Below are positions 7,520 to 14,622 of a DNA stretch of 35,389 nt, piece after piece. Source of the stretch: Streptomyces aurantiacus JA 4570 (GTDB taxonomy: Bacteria > Actinomycetota > Actinomycetes > Streptomycetales > Streptomycetaceae); contig NZ_AOPZ01000537.1 of NCBI RefSeq assembly GCF_000414115.1, positions 1-35,389 on the forward strand. Reading direction: 5' to 3'. Under the pieces are notes generated by a model. The model had not been told where the DNA came from, made no database searches, and was given only the letters and a program-made list of their open reading frames with translations. Position numbers and translations under genes: made by a program. How positions within the stretch are numbered: the stretch's first letter is position 1; every line of letters starts with the position of its first letter.

Positions 7520-7975
7520 ATGGACGCCGTGGACAGGCAGCTCATCCAGGCTCTGCGCGAGAACGGCCGCGCCTCCTACGCCGAGCTCGGGCGCCTCGTC
7601 GGCCTCTCCGGCCCCAGCGTCACCGACCGCATCAACCGCCTGGAGGCGGCCGGCGTCATCACCGGCTACCGCGCGACGGTCGACTCCGCGTCCCTCGGCC
7701 TCGGCGTCACCGCGCTGATCGGCATCTCGCTCTCCGACGCCGCCGACCACGAGGACGTGGCGCAGCGGCTGCGGGACCTGCACGAGATCGAGGACTGCTG
7801 GTTCATCGCGGGCGACGACTCGTACATGCTCAAGGTGAGGGTGTCCGACGTGGACGGCCTGGAGAAGACGATCCGCAGACTCAGCGGCACCAAGGGCGTC
7901 TCGCGGACGCGCACGACGATCGTGCTCTCCACGAAGTGGGAGAACCGGGTCGGGGAACTGCCGGAAGAGGCGTAG
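7520..7975 (+). CDS. Lrp/AsnC-family regulator
   Basis: A 151-residue protein with AAAGG at 7506-7510, 9 nt before the ATG. Residues 1-60 are the AsnC-type helix-turn-helix: DRQLIQALRENGRASYAELGRLVGLSGPSVTDRINRLE spans it in overlapping parts. Residues about 65-140 are the RAM ligand-binding domain, with IEDCWFIAGDDSYMLKVRV carrying the G-x-x-D ligand loop. These proteins form dimers and octamers that bind amino acids and bend DNA. It sits between mqnM and mqnE, both on the same strand. The 54-bp gap to mqnE allows co-transcription, so mqnE is a possible target as well as lrp itself. Confidence 0.92.
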   Translation: MDAVDRQLIQALRENGRASYAELGRLVGLSGPSVTDRINRLEAAGVITGYRATVDSASLGLGVTALIGISLSDAADHEDVAQRLRDLHEIEDCWFIAGDDSYMLKVRVSDVDGLEKTIRRLSGTKGVSRTRTTIVLSTKWENRVGELPEEA

Positions 7976-8029
7976 GCGTACGGTTGGTCGGGTCTGTCGC
8001 AGGTCGTCGGAGAGATAGAGGTACGGGCA

Positions 8030-9193
8030 ATGGACGCAGGGCTCAAGCGCGATCTTGAGGAGAAGGTTCGCGCCGGTGAGCGGTTGTCCCGCGAGGACGG
8101 CATCGCCCTGTACGAGTCCGACGACCTGGCCTGGCTCGGCGGGCTCGCGCACGAGGTGCGCACCCGCAAGAACGGCGACGTCGTGCACTTCAACGTGAAC
8201 CGTCACCTGAACATGACGAACGTGTGCACCGCCTCCTGCGCGTACTGCTCCTTCCAGCGCAAGCCGGGGGAGAAGGACGCGTACACGATGCGCATCGAGG
8301 AGGCGGTGAAGCTCGCCAAGGCGATGGAGGGCGAGAATCTCACCGAGCTGCACATCGTCAACGGCCTGCACCCGAACCTGCCGTGGCGCTACTACCCGCG
8401 CTCCCTGCGCGAGCTGAAGGCCGCGCTGCCGGACGTCTCCCTGAAGGCGTTCACGGCCACCGAGATCCATCACTTCGAGACGATCTCCAAGCTGAGCGCG
8501 AGCGAGATCCTGGACGAGCTGATCGACGCCGGCCTGGAGTCGCTGACCGGCGGCGGCGCGGAGATCTTCGACTGGGAGGTCCGGCAGCACATCGTGGACC
8601 ACCGCACCCACTGGGAGGACTGGTCCCGGATCCACCGGCTCGCCCACGAGAAGGGCCTGAAGACCCCGGCCACGATGCTGTACGGCCACATCGAGGAGCG
8701 GCGGCACCGGGTCGACCACGTGCTGCGGCTGCGGGAACTCCAGGACGAGACCGGCGGCTTCCAGGTCTTCATCCCGCTGCGCTACCAGCACGACTTCGTG
8801 GACATGAAGGACGGCAAGGTCCGCAACCGGCTGCAGGCGCGGACGAAGATGGCGTCCGGCGCCGAGGCCCTGAAGACCTTCGCCGTCTCCCGGCTGCTCT
8901 TCGACAACGTGCCGCACGTCAAGGTCTTCTGGGTCATGCACGGCGTCGCGACCGCGCAGCTGGCCCTGCAGCACGGCGCCGACGACATGGACGGCTCCGT
9001 CGTCGAGTACAAGATCACGCATGACGCGGACAACTTCGGCACCCCGAACAAGCTCGGCCGTGACGACCTGCTCGACCTCATCCGCGAGGCCGGGTTCCGC
9101 CCGGTCGAGCGGAACACCCGCTACGAGGTGATCCGGGAGTACCCGGGCCCCGACCGCGCACTGCGGGAGTCGCCGCAGCCGATGCGGTTCTGA
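8030..9193 (+). CDS. mqnE: Aminofutalosine synthase (radical SAM)
   Basis: A 387-residue radical SAM enzyme. The cluster-binding motif is C66-x3-C70-x2-C73 in NVCTASCAYCSF, followed by the MqnE/MqnC/CofH-type sequence FTATEIHHFETISKLS and a GGGAEIF segment in the barrel. MqnE joins SAM and 3-[(1-carboxyvinyl)oxy]benzoate, the product of MqnA, to make 6-amino-6-deoxyfutalosine. The length is normal for MqnE, and the EIFD and PATMLYGH segments are typical of this branch. It follows lrp by 54 bp, and GAGG lies before the start. MqnA is encoded 24 kb downstream, so the two sequential steps are split in this genome. Confidence 0.95.
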   Translation: MDAGLKRDLEEKVRAGERLSREDGIALYESDDLAWLGGLAHEVRTRKNGDVVHFNVNRHLNMTNVCTASCAYCSFQRKPGEKDAYTMRIEEAVKLAKAMEGENLTELHIVNGLHPNLPWRYYPRSLRELKAALPDVSLKAFTATEIHHFETISKLSASEILDELIDAGLESLTGGGAEIFDWEVRQHIVDHRTHWEDWSRIHRLAHEKGLKTPATMLYGHIEERRHRVDHVLRLRELQDETGGFQVFIPLRYQHDFVDMKDGKVRNRLQARTKMASGAEALKTFAVSRLLFDNVPHVKVFWVMHGVATAQLALQHGADDMDGSVVEYKITHDADNFGTPNKLGRDDLLDLIREAGFRPVERNTRYEVIREYPGPDRALRESPQPMRF

Positions 9194-9289
9194 CCCCCCT
9201 CTTGCCCGGCGCGGGCCCCGTGCTTCACTGGAAGGGCTCGTCCCGCTCGGGCACTCTCGGGCTATTTCGGAACGGAAGAGTGGATTGAC

Positions 9290-9580
9290 ATGCTCCGCTA
9301 CACGCTGATGCGACTCGGGGTCTTCGCGGGCTGCTTCTTGGTCGTCTGGGGCCTCGTCTACTCCGGCATCGTGCCCCGCGGTCTCGGCGGGTCCAACCTG
9401 CTGTGGGTGGCCCTGCTCTCCCTGGTGGTCTCGGCCCCGATCAGCTTCGTGCTGCTGCGCAAGGAGCGCGACCGCGCCTCGGAGAAGGTCGTGGCGAAGG
9501 TCGACAACGTCAAGGCCAGCCTGGAGCGCAACCGTACGCAGGAGGATGTCGCCGACGACGCGGCGCGCACGCAGTCGTAA
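9290..9580 (+). CDS. DUF4229 membrane protein
   Basis: A 96-residue protein with GGAAGAG at 9274-9280, 9 nt before the ATG. It has two membrane helices (about residues 8-28 and 37-56), followed by a charged amphipathic cytoplasmic tail beginning LLRKERDRASEKVVAKVD. This is the DUF4229 layout seen in actinobacteria; the function is unknown. It follows mqnE by 96 bp and ends before a strong terminator, so it closes the mqn transcription unit. Its last codons and stop are inside a perfect 15-bp tandem duplication. Confidence 0.87.
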   Translation: MLRYTLMRLGVFAGCFLVVWGLVYSGIVPRGLGGSNLLWVALLSLVVSAPISFVLLRKERDRASEKVVAKVDNVKASLERNRTQEDVADDAARTQS

Positions 9581-9596
9581 GGCACGCAGTCGTAAG
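9567..9596 (+). repeat. 15-bp tandem duplication over a stop codon
   Basis: GCACGCAGTCGTAAG occurs at 9567-9581 and again, perfectly, at 9582-9596. The first copy contains the TAA stop of the DUF4229 gene; the second repeats the codons and stop just downstream in the same frame. Confidence 0.85.
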
Positions 9597-9613
9597 GTTC
9601 GTCACACGCATCG

Positions 9614-9652
9614 AACCCCGGTACCGGAGCTTGTCGCTCCGGTACCGGGGTT
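9614..9652. terminator. Strong hairpin terminator after the mqn cluster
   Basis: A perfect 17-bp stem (9614-9630 with 9636-9652) closes a 5-nt TTGTC loop. The arms hold CGGTACCGG. AA precedes and TTT follows the stem, so it can work in both directions. It separates the mqnE-DUF4229 unit from the leader-peptide promoter. Confidence 0.9.
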
Positions 9653-9700
9653 TCGCCGTTTCTGGGACCCTTGAGTCGCCTTCTACCTCAAACAAGTCCT

Positions 9701-9730
9701 TTGATGAACTCAAAGTTCAAGTGTTAACGT
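9701..9730 (+). promoter_or_regulatory. Promoter of the Cys leader peptide transcript
   Basis: TTGATG at 9701-9706 and TAACGT at 9725-9730, with an 18-bp spacer, form a good -35/-10 pair. The -10 ends 7 nt before ATG 9738 and no Shine-Dalgarno sequence is present, so the transcript should be leaderless. CTTTGA-TGAAC-TCAAAG around the -35 is an inverted repeat with 6-bp arms that could be an operator. Confidence 0.7.
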
Positions 9731-9737
9731 GTTCGAC

Positions 9738-9842
9738 ATGAAGACAGCAGCCGCACCCCGCATCGCCATGAGCGTCCCGCTCGTGGCGCGGCTGCATGTC
9801 GATCTCTGCCGCTGCGTGTCCGCGGCCTGTTGCCGCGTCTGA
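9738..9842 (+). CDS. Cys-rich leader peptide (VARLHVDLCR type)
   Basis: A 34-codon open frame, ending in TGA at 9840-9842. The peptide ends VARLHVDLCRCVSAACCRV, with four Cys at positions 24, 26, 31 and 32. An internal ATG at 9768 could give a 24-residue form. The core RLHVDLCR-x-x-SA is one I recognise from short actinobacterial peptides annotated as putative leader peptides and found before sulfur and cysteine genes; cysteine-responsive attenuation by such peptides is established in mycobacteria. The start is probably leaderless, with a -10 box 7 nt upstream. Ribosome stalling at the Cys codons would report Cys-tRNA supply. The downstream gene is a DAACS symporter, which suggests that it is controlled by cysteine. 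Confidence 0.85.
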   Translation: MKTAAAPRIAMSVPLVARLHVDLCRCVSAACCRV

Positions 9843-9924
9843 ACCACCTCACAGACCCACAGCAGCGGTGCCCGCCGGCCCTTCGCGGTCGCCGCTCCTT
9901 CATGTCCCCCGTCTTTACCCGGAG
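9821..9924 (+). promoter_or_regulatory. Candidate attenuator between leader peptide and symporter
   Basis: CGCGGC-CTGTT-GCCGCG (9821-9837) forms a 6-bp stem directly over the Cys-Cys codons of the leader. Downstream, GCGG (9865-9868), CCGC (9872-9875), GCGG (9885-9888) and CCGC (9892-9895) can pair in mutually exclusive ways. The ribosome site GGAG of the symporter is at 9921-9924. No U-tract is seen, so control could be at translation or by Rho. Folding was judged by eye. Confidence 0.45.
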
Positions 9925-9931
9925 TGTGTCC

Positions 9932-11254
9932 GTGTCCGCGAATTCCGCTTCCCCCGCCGAACCCAAGCCCGGGTTCCGGATACCGAAGTTCCTCAAGATC
10001 CCCTTTTGGGCGCAGATCCTCGGCGGTCTGGTCCTCGGTGTCCTGCTCGGCTGGCTCGCCCGCAGCCAGGACATCAGCTGGCTGGTCACGACCCTGTCGA
10101 AGGTGGGCGACACCTTCATCGGCCTGCTGAAGCTGGCCGTCGCCCCGCTGGTGTTCTTCGCGATCCTCATCTCGATCACCAACCTGCGCAAGGTCAACAA
10201 CGCCGCCCGGCTCGCGACCCGCACCCTGCTCTGGTTCATGATCACCTCGCTGATCGCGGTCGCCATCGGCCTCGTCATCGGACTGGTCACCAACCCGGGC
10301 GCCGGCACCGGCCTCACCCCGAAGGACGGCGCCAAGCCGGAGGACACCGGCTCCTGGATCGACTTCCTCACCGGGATCATCCCGACCGACGTCATCACGC
10401 CGTTCACCGAACTGAACGTCCTGCAGATCGTCTTCATGGCCGCCGTCGCGGGCGTCGCCATCCTCAAGATCGGCGACGAGAAGGCCAAGCCGATCCTCGA
10501 CCTCAGCGAGTCCGTGCTCGCGCTGCTGCAGAAGGCCCTGTGGTGGGTCATCAAGCTGTCCCCGATCGGCACCATCGGCCTCATCGGCTTCGCCATCGCG
10601 GACTACGGCTGGAACCTCATCAGCAAGTACGCCACGTTCACCGCCGACATCTACATCGGCTGCGCCCTGGTGATGTTCGGCGTCTACCCGCTGCTGCTCT
10701 CCACGGTCGCCAAGGTCAACCCGCTGCAGTTCTTCAAGGGCGCCTGGCCCGCGATCCAGCTCGCCTTCGTCTCGCGCTCCTCGGTCGGCACCATGCCGGT
10801 CACCCAGCGCGTCACCGAGCGTCTCGGCGTACCGAAGGAGTACACGTCCTTCGCGGTGCCCTTCGGCGCCACCACCAAGATGGACGGCTGCGCCGCGATC
10901 TACCCGGCGATCGCCGCGATCTTCGTCGCGCAGATCTTCGACGTCGACATGGGCATCAAGGAGTACCTGCTCATCGCGTTCGTGTCGGTGGTCGGCTCGG
11001 CCGCGACGGCCGGTCTGACGGGGGCGACGGTCATGCTGACCCTGACCCTCTCCACCCTCGGCCTGCCCATGGAGGGCGTGGGTCTGCTCCTGGCCATCGA
11101 CCCGGTCCTGGACATGATGCGCACGGCCACGAACGTCGCCGGACAGGCGCTGGTCCCGGTCGTCGTCGCGGCCCGCGAGAACATCCTCGACAAGGAGGCG
11201 TACGAGACCGCCTCGTCGTCGCCGCTGGACGAGCCCCTGCCCGCCACGGCGTGA
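9932..11254 (+). CDS. DAACS-family amino acid/dicarboxylate:cation symporter
   Basis: Start chosen at GTG 9932 because GGAG (9921-9924) lies 7 nt upstream; ATG 9902 is the alternative. The 440-residue protein has the eight-helix, two-hairpin plan of the GltP/DctA/TcyP family. SRSSVGTMP is the Ser-rich tip of hairpin 1 and TTKMDGCAAIYP matches the NMDGT segment of helix 7. DPVLDMMRTATNVAGQ matches helix 8, with D394, R397 and the Asn of the substrate site retained. The Arg fits substrates with an extra carboxylate (glutamate, aspartate, C4-dicarboxylates); cystine importers of the TcyP type belong to the same family. The Cys leader peptide upstream favours cystine or another sulfur-related substrate, but this is inference. 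Confidence 0.9.
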   Translation: MSANSASPAEPKPGFRIPKFLKIPFWAQILGGLVLGVLLGWLARSQDISWLVTTLSKVGDTFIGLLKLAVAPLVFFAILISITNLRKVNNAARLATRTLLWFMITSLIAVAIGLVIGLVTNPGAGTGLTPKDGAKPEDTGSWIDFLTGIIPTDVITPFTELNVLQIVFMAAVAGVAILKIGDEKAKPILDLSESVLALLQKALWWVIKLSPIGTIGLIGFAIADYGWNLISKYATFTADIYIGCALVMFGVYPLLLSTVAKVNPLQFFKGAWPAIQLAFVSRSSVGTMPVTQRVTERLGVPKEYTSFAVPFGATTKMDGCAAIYPAIAAIFVAQIFDVDMGIKEYLLIAFVSVVGSAATAGLTGATVMLTLTLSTLGLPMEGVGLLLAIDPVLDMMRTATNVAGQALVPVVVAARENILDKEAYETASSSPLDEPLPATA

Positions 11255-11338
11255 CCGCGTGACCCCGTGACCGTGTGGCACGGGTGACGTCCGGCCGTCC
11301 GTAGGTTGATCTTTGGATGATGTCCGGGTGACCTACGG
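11251..11338. promoter_or_regulatory. Repeats upstream of the TetR gene
   Basis: GTGACC occurs three times at exactly 8-bp intervals (11251, 11259, 11267), the first overlapping the symporter stop. CCGTAGGT (11299-11306) and ACCTACGG (11331-11338) are perfect 8-bp inverted arms 24 bp apart; TAGGTT at 11302-11307 could be a -10 box. The arms may be an autoregulatory operator for the TetR protein, although the spacing is long for one dimer. Confidence 0.35.
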
Positions 11339-11408
11339 CCGGAGCGGAGGCCGCCGTACGCTGACCGGTGGACGGTTGGTGCGGAAGGCGGGGGCCGGAG
11401 TGGCGGAT

Positions 11409-12095
11409 GTGAAGGCTGCGAAAGCGGCGAAGGCGGCGCCCGCCGCGAGCGGGGGCAAGGGCGGGCGGCAGAAACGGATGCCCCGGGCCGTGCGGGAGCG
11501 GCAGATGCTCGACGCGGCCGTGCGCACGTTCGGCCAGCGGGGCTACCGGGCCGCGTCCATGGACGAGATCGCCGAGCTCGCCGGGGTCTCCAAGCCGCTG
11601 GTGTATCTCTACCTGAACTCCAAGGAAGAGCTGTTCACCGCCTGTATCCGGCGCGAGGCGGCCGCGCTCACCGAGGCCGTGCGGGACGGCGTGACCCCCG
11701 GCGCGCCCGCCGACCGCCAACTGTGGGACGGGCTGCGGGCGTTCTTCACGCACACCGCCGAACACCCCGACGCCTGGGCCGTCCTGCACAGCCAGGCCCG
11801 CACCGTCGGTGAGCCGTTCGCCGCCGAGGTCAACGTGTTGCGCGAGGAGATCGTCGCCTTCGTGACCGTGCTCATCGCGGACGCCGCGCGCGAGGCGCAC
11901 CACGACCCGTCGCTGCCCGACCGCGAGGTCGCGGGCCTCGCCCACGCGCTGGTCGGCGCGGCCGAGTCGCTGGCCGGCTGGGCCAACGCGGAGCCGTCGG
12001 TCTCCGCGAACCAGTCCGCGGCGACGCTGATGAACTTCGCCTGGGCGGGGCTCGGGAACCTGATGGAGGGGCGGCGCTGGTCACCGGTGCGGTAG
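11409..12095 (+). CDS. TetR/AcrR-family regulator
   Basis: Start chosen at GTG 11409, with GGAG at 11397-11400 and 8-nt spacing; GTG 11400 and TTG 11313 are in frame upstream. The 228-residue protein opens with an Ala/Lys-rich flexible tail (VKAAKAAKAAPAASGGKGG) that may add DNA contacts. The TetR helix-turn-helix follows, with FGQRGYRAASMDEIAELAGV and SKPLVYLYLNSKEELF (about residues 41-76). The C-terminal ligand domain is mostly helical. Its 3' end overlaps the opposing MaoC gene by 15 bp. Proximity to the hydratase and reductase genes suggests a fatty-acid or acyl-CoA ligand and makes it the best candidate for the palindromes at 14415-14444 and 19920-19933. Confidence 0.9.
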   Translation: MKAAKAAKAAPAASGGKGGRQKRMPRAVRERQMLDAAVRTFGQRGYRAASMDEIAELAGVSKPLVYLYLNSKEELFTACIRREAAALTEAVRDGVTPGAPADRQLWDGLRAFFTHTAEHPDAWAVLHSQARTVGEPFAAEVNVLREEIVAFVTVLIADAAREAHHDPSLPDREVAGLAHALVGAAESLAGWANAEPSVSANQSAATLMNFAWAGLGNLMEGRRWSPVR

Positions 12096-12959
12096 CTGGT
12101 GCGGGGCCTTCGTCGTCGCCCTCAGGTGCACCCGGCCCGAGGGCCCGCGCAGCTCGAACGCCTCGCCGTCGGCGGCGTACGTCACCACGCCGGGCAGCAG
12201 TACGGGCGACCTGAACTCGGCGGCCAAATAGAGCGTTCCATCTACTGAAGAGGTTGTGGTCCGGGCTTCCCGGCGGTGCTCGGCCACGCAGCGCGCGAAC
12301 GTCCACATGCCGTGCGCGATGGCGCGCGGGAAGCCGAAGGGGCGGGCCGTGAGCGGGTGCAGATGGATGGGGTTGCGATCGCCGGACACGGCGGCGTAGC
12401 GGCGCCCCAGGTCCTCGGGGAGCCGCCAGTCCGCGCGGGCGGGAAGGGGTTCTGCCGGGGGAGCGGGAACGCTTGTGGTGTCGGTGGGCCTGCGGTGGCG
12501 GGACAGATAGGTGCTGCGGGACTCCCACACCGGCGCGCCGTCGACGCCCGCGTGGGTGACGACCGTGGCCTCGGTGCCGCGCCGATGGGGGGCCAACTTC
12601 GCCGCGTACGTGGTGAGTTCGAGCTCGTCGCCGGGGAGCGGGGCGCGGTGCTGGACGATCTCGACGGACGTGTGCACGAGCCCGAGCAGCGGCAGCGGGA
12701 AGTCGCGCGCCGCCATCAGCCGCATGGTCTGGGGAAACGCGAGGACGTGCGGATATGTGACGGGCAGCGGGTCGTCGCCCGCCCCGCCACCGCCCCCGCG
12801 CTCGGCGGCGAACCCACAGAGCCGCTCGTACGCGACGAGCCGCGCGACGTCGACCCGCACCCGGTCGGTACGGGCACCCGGCAGCGGGGCGTCCGGCCGG
12901 GGCCGCTTGAAGGGCGACGAGACCGCTCCCCGAACGAGAGTGAGCGCGAGCGACGTCAT
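12081..12959 (-). CDS. MaoC-like (R)-specific hydratase, HtdX type
   Basis: A 292-residue double hot-dog protein. AAAGG lies 7 nt before the ATG. The C-terminal hot-dog holds the R-hydratase signature YAAVSGDRNPIHLHPLTARPFGF in overlapping parts, with the catalytic pair D194 and H199, followed by AIAHGMWTFARC. The N-terminal half is the non-catalytic hot-dog that helps bind long acyl chains. Proteins of this length hydrate trans-2-enoyl thioesters to (R)-3-hydroxyacyl thioesters. It is transcribed with the long FabG 58 bp upstream, the same pairing as mycobacterial htdX-fabG4 (Rv0241c-Rv0242c). A Gly-rich loop at 55-61 is a local insertion. Confidence 0.88.
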   Translation of the reverse strand: MTSLALTLVRGAVSSPFKRPRPDAPLPGARTDRVRVDVARLVAYERLCGFAAERGGGGGAGDDPLPVTYPHVLAFPQTMRLMAARDFPLPLLGLVHTSVEIVQHRAPLPGDELELTTYAAKLAPHRRGTEATVVTHAGVDGAPVWESRSTYLSRHRRPTDTTSVPAPPAEPLPARADWRLPEDLGRRYAAVSGDRNPIHLHPLTARPFGFPRAIAHGMWTFARCVAEHRREARTTTSSVDGTLYLAAEFRSPVLLPGVVTYAADGEAFELRGPSGRVHLRATTKAPHQLPHR

Positions 12960-13017
12960 GGGCGACCTTTCTGGCGGAGGGTGCGGAGGGTACGTACGGA
13001 AAGGCGATGTGCCCGGC

Positions 13018-14376
13018 CTAGGCCCCCAGGAGGCTCTGGCCGCAGACCCGGATGGTCTGCCCGTTCACGGCGCCGGTGGCGAGCCAGGCGACCGTCTCCG
13101 CGACGTCGACGGGGAGCCCGCCCTGCCCGAGGGAGTTCATGCGGCGGCCCGCCTCGCGGATGAGCAGCGGGACGGCCGCCGTCATGCGCGTCTCGATGAA
13201 GCCAGGGGCAACCGCGTTCACCGTCACGCCGTACTCCGCGAGGGCGCGCGGCGCGAGGGAGCGTACGAAACCGACGATGCCGGCCTTGCTCGCCGCGTAG
13301 TTGGTCTGCCCGGCGTTCCCGGCGATGCCCGCGATGGACGCCGTGGCCACGATCCGCCCGCCCCGCCGCACCGTGCCGGACTTCAGCAGGAAGTCCGTGG
13401 TGCGCAGCACGCTCGCGAGGTTGACGTCGACGACCGAACTCCAGCGGTCCGCCGCCATGTTGGCGAGCCGGCGGTCACGGGTGATGCCCGCGTTGTGCAC
13501 GAGGATGCCGAGGCCGTCCGGCAGCGCGGCGGCGATCCGCCCGCCCGCGTCGTCCGCGGTGATGTCGAGGGCCAGCGCGGTGCCGCCGACGCGCTCGGCG
13601 ACCCGGACCAGGTCCGGCTCGGCCGACGGCACGTCGAGCACGACGACGTGCGCGCCGTCGCGGGCGAGCACCTCGGCCACGGCCGCGCCGATGCCGCGCG
13701 CGGCGCCGGTGACGAGGGCGGTGTGGCCGGCCAACAGGCGGGCCGGGTGCGGGAGTTCGACGACCTGGCCGAGGTCGGGGTCGGGGTCGGCCCACGCCTC
13801 CGCCTCCGCGGCCACCTCGTCGGCCGCCTCGATGACCTGCCCGCTGACGTACGCCGACTTCGGCGAGAGCAGGAAGCGCAGGGTCGCCTCGGCGGCGGGT
13901 GCCGACGGTGTACGGACGAGCTGGACCGTCCTGCCCCGGCCCAGCTCCTTGCCGAGGGAGCGGACGAAGCCCTCCAGGGCCTGCTGGGCCGCGGCCTGGT
14001 GATGGTCGTCGGGGGAGAGCGGGGCGCCCAGGACGACGACGCGCCCGCTCGGGGCTATGGACCGCACGACGGGGTGCAGGGTGGCGTGCACGTCACGGAG
14101 CGCGGCAACCGTGGACACGCCCGTCGCGTCCAGAACGACAGCGGCGGGGCGGCGGCCGCCCAGCGGCCCGGCGTGCGGGGGCAGGCCGGTGCGGGTCAGC
14201 GTCTCGTGCAGGCCGGCGAGCGGGATGTCGCCCGCCGTGAGGAGCAGCAGCGGCCCGCCGAGGCGCGGCCGCCGGGGCGACCACCGGTGCAGGGGGACGG
14301 GCTGCGGCAGGCCGAGTCTGCGGGTGAGGAAGCGGCCGGGGGCGGTGCGGGTGAACGTCGCGTAGCGGTCGGCCAT
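13018..14376 (-). CDS. High-molecular-weight FabG (FabG4-like) reductase
   Basis: A 452-residue protein, roughly 200 residues longer than ordinary FabG. Residues 1-205 form an N-terminal flavodoxin-like domain that is degenerate in nucleotide binding. Residues 215-452 are a complete SDR domain with TGAARGIG at 223-230, NAG at 295-297 and the catalytic tetrad N319, S347, Y360 and K364 (YAASK). This is the FabG4/HMwFabG architecture of mycobacteria, whose members reduce 3-oxoacyl-CoA or ACP thioesters, preferring NADH. It leads an operon with the MaoC hydratase, giving two sequential steps on acyl chains. The promoter region carries two palindromes at 14415-14444. No thiolase (fadA2) gene lies next to it. 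Confidence 0.9.
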   Translation of the reverse strand: MADRYATFTRTAPGRFLTRRLGLPQPVPLHRWSPRRPRLGGPLLLLTAGDIPLAGLHETLTRTGLPPHAGPLGGRRPAAVVLDATGVSTVAALRDVHATLHPVVRSIAPSGRVVVLGAPLSPDDHHQAAAQQALEGFVRSLGKELGRGRTVQLVRTPSAPAAEATLRFLLSPKSAYVSGQVIEAADEVAAEAEAWADPDPDLGQVVELPHPARLLAGHTALVTGAARGIGAAVAEVLARDGAHVVVLDVPSAEPDLVRVAERVGGTALALDITADDAGGRIAAALPDGLGILVHNAGITRDRRLANMAADRWSSVVDVNLASVLRTTDFLLKSGTVRRGGRIVATASIAGIAGNAGQTNYAASKAGIVGFVRSLAPRALAEYGVTVNAVAPGFIETRMTAAVPLLIREAGRRMNSLGQGGLPVDVAETVAWLATGAVNGQTIRVCGQSLLGA

Positions 14377-14414
14377 GGGCCCAGCTCCCGGCTCAATCGT
14401 GCTCTGTCCTGAAT

Positions 14415-14444
14415 TTACTTCCGAGTAAGGTTACTTGGGAGTCA
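14415..14444. promoter_or_regulatory. Tandem TTACTnnnGAGTMA palindromes at the fabG4 promoter
   Basis: TTACTTCCGAGTAA at 14415-14428 and TTACTTGGGAGTCA at 14431-14444 are two 14-bp near-identical palindromes 16 bp apart, 38-68 bp upstream of the FabG start. The same motif occurs at 19920-19933. The size and symmetry fit a TetR-family operator. The protein at 11409-12095 is the nearest candidate. Confidence 0.65.
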
Positions 14445-14622
14445 GGCGGCTGGTCGAGGGGGCGGCCGGAGAAGGATCGAGGGGTGAGAGCGCTCGCACC
14501 GGCGCGTTCGCGAAGCGGGCGCCGGGGCCCGAATGTCACGCAGGGTGACTGACCTGAACGGGCGAGGTGGCCCCGGGCCGCCTAGGGTGACCGGAGGGGA
14601 ACCGCACCTCTTGGAGGTCGCC

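Noticed and set aside
14533..14622. N-terminal extension of the TAP-like hydrolase
   Set aside because: It has no ribosome site and would bury the clear signal peptide that starts at GTG 14623.
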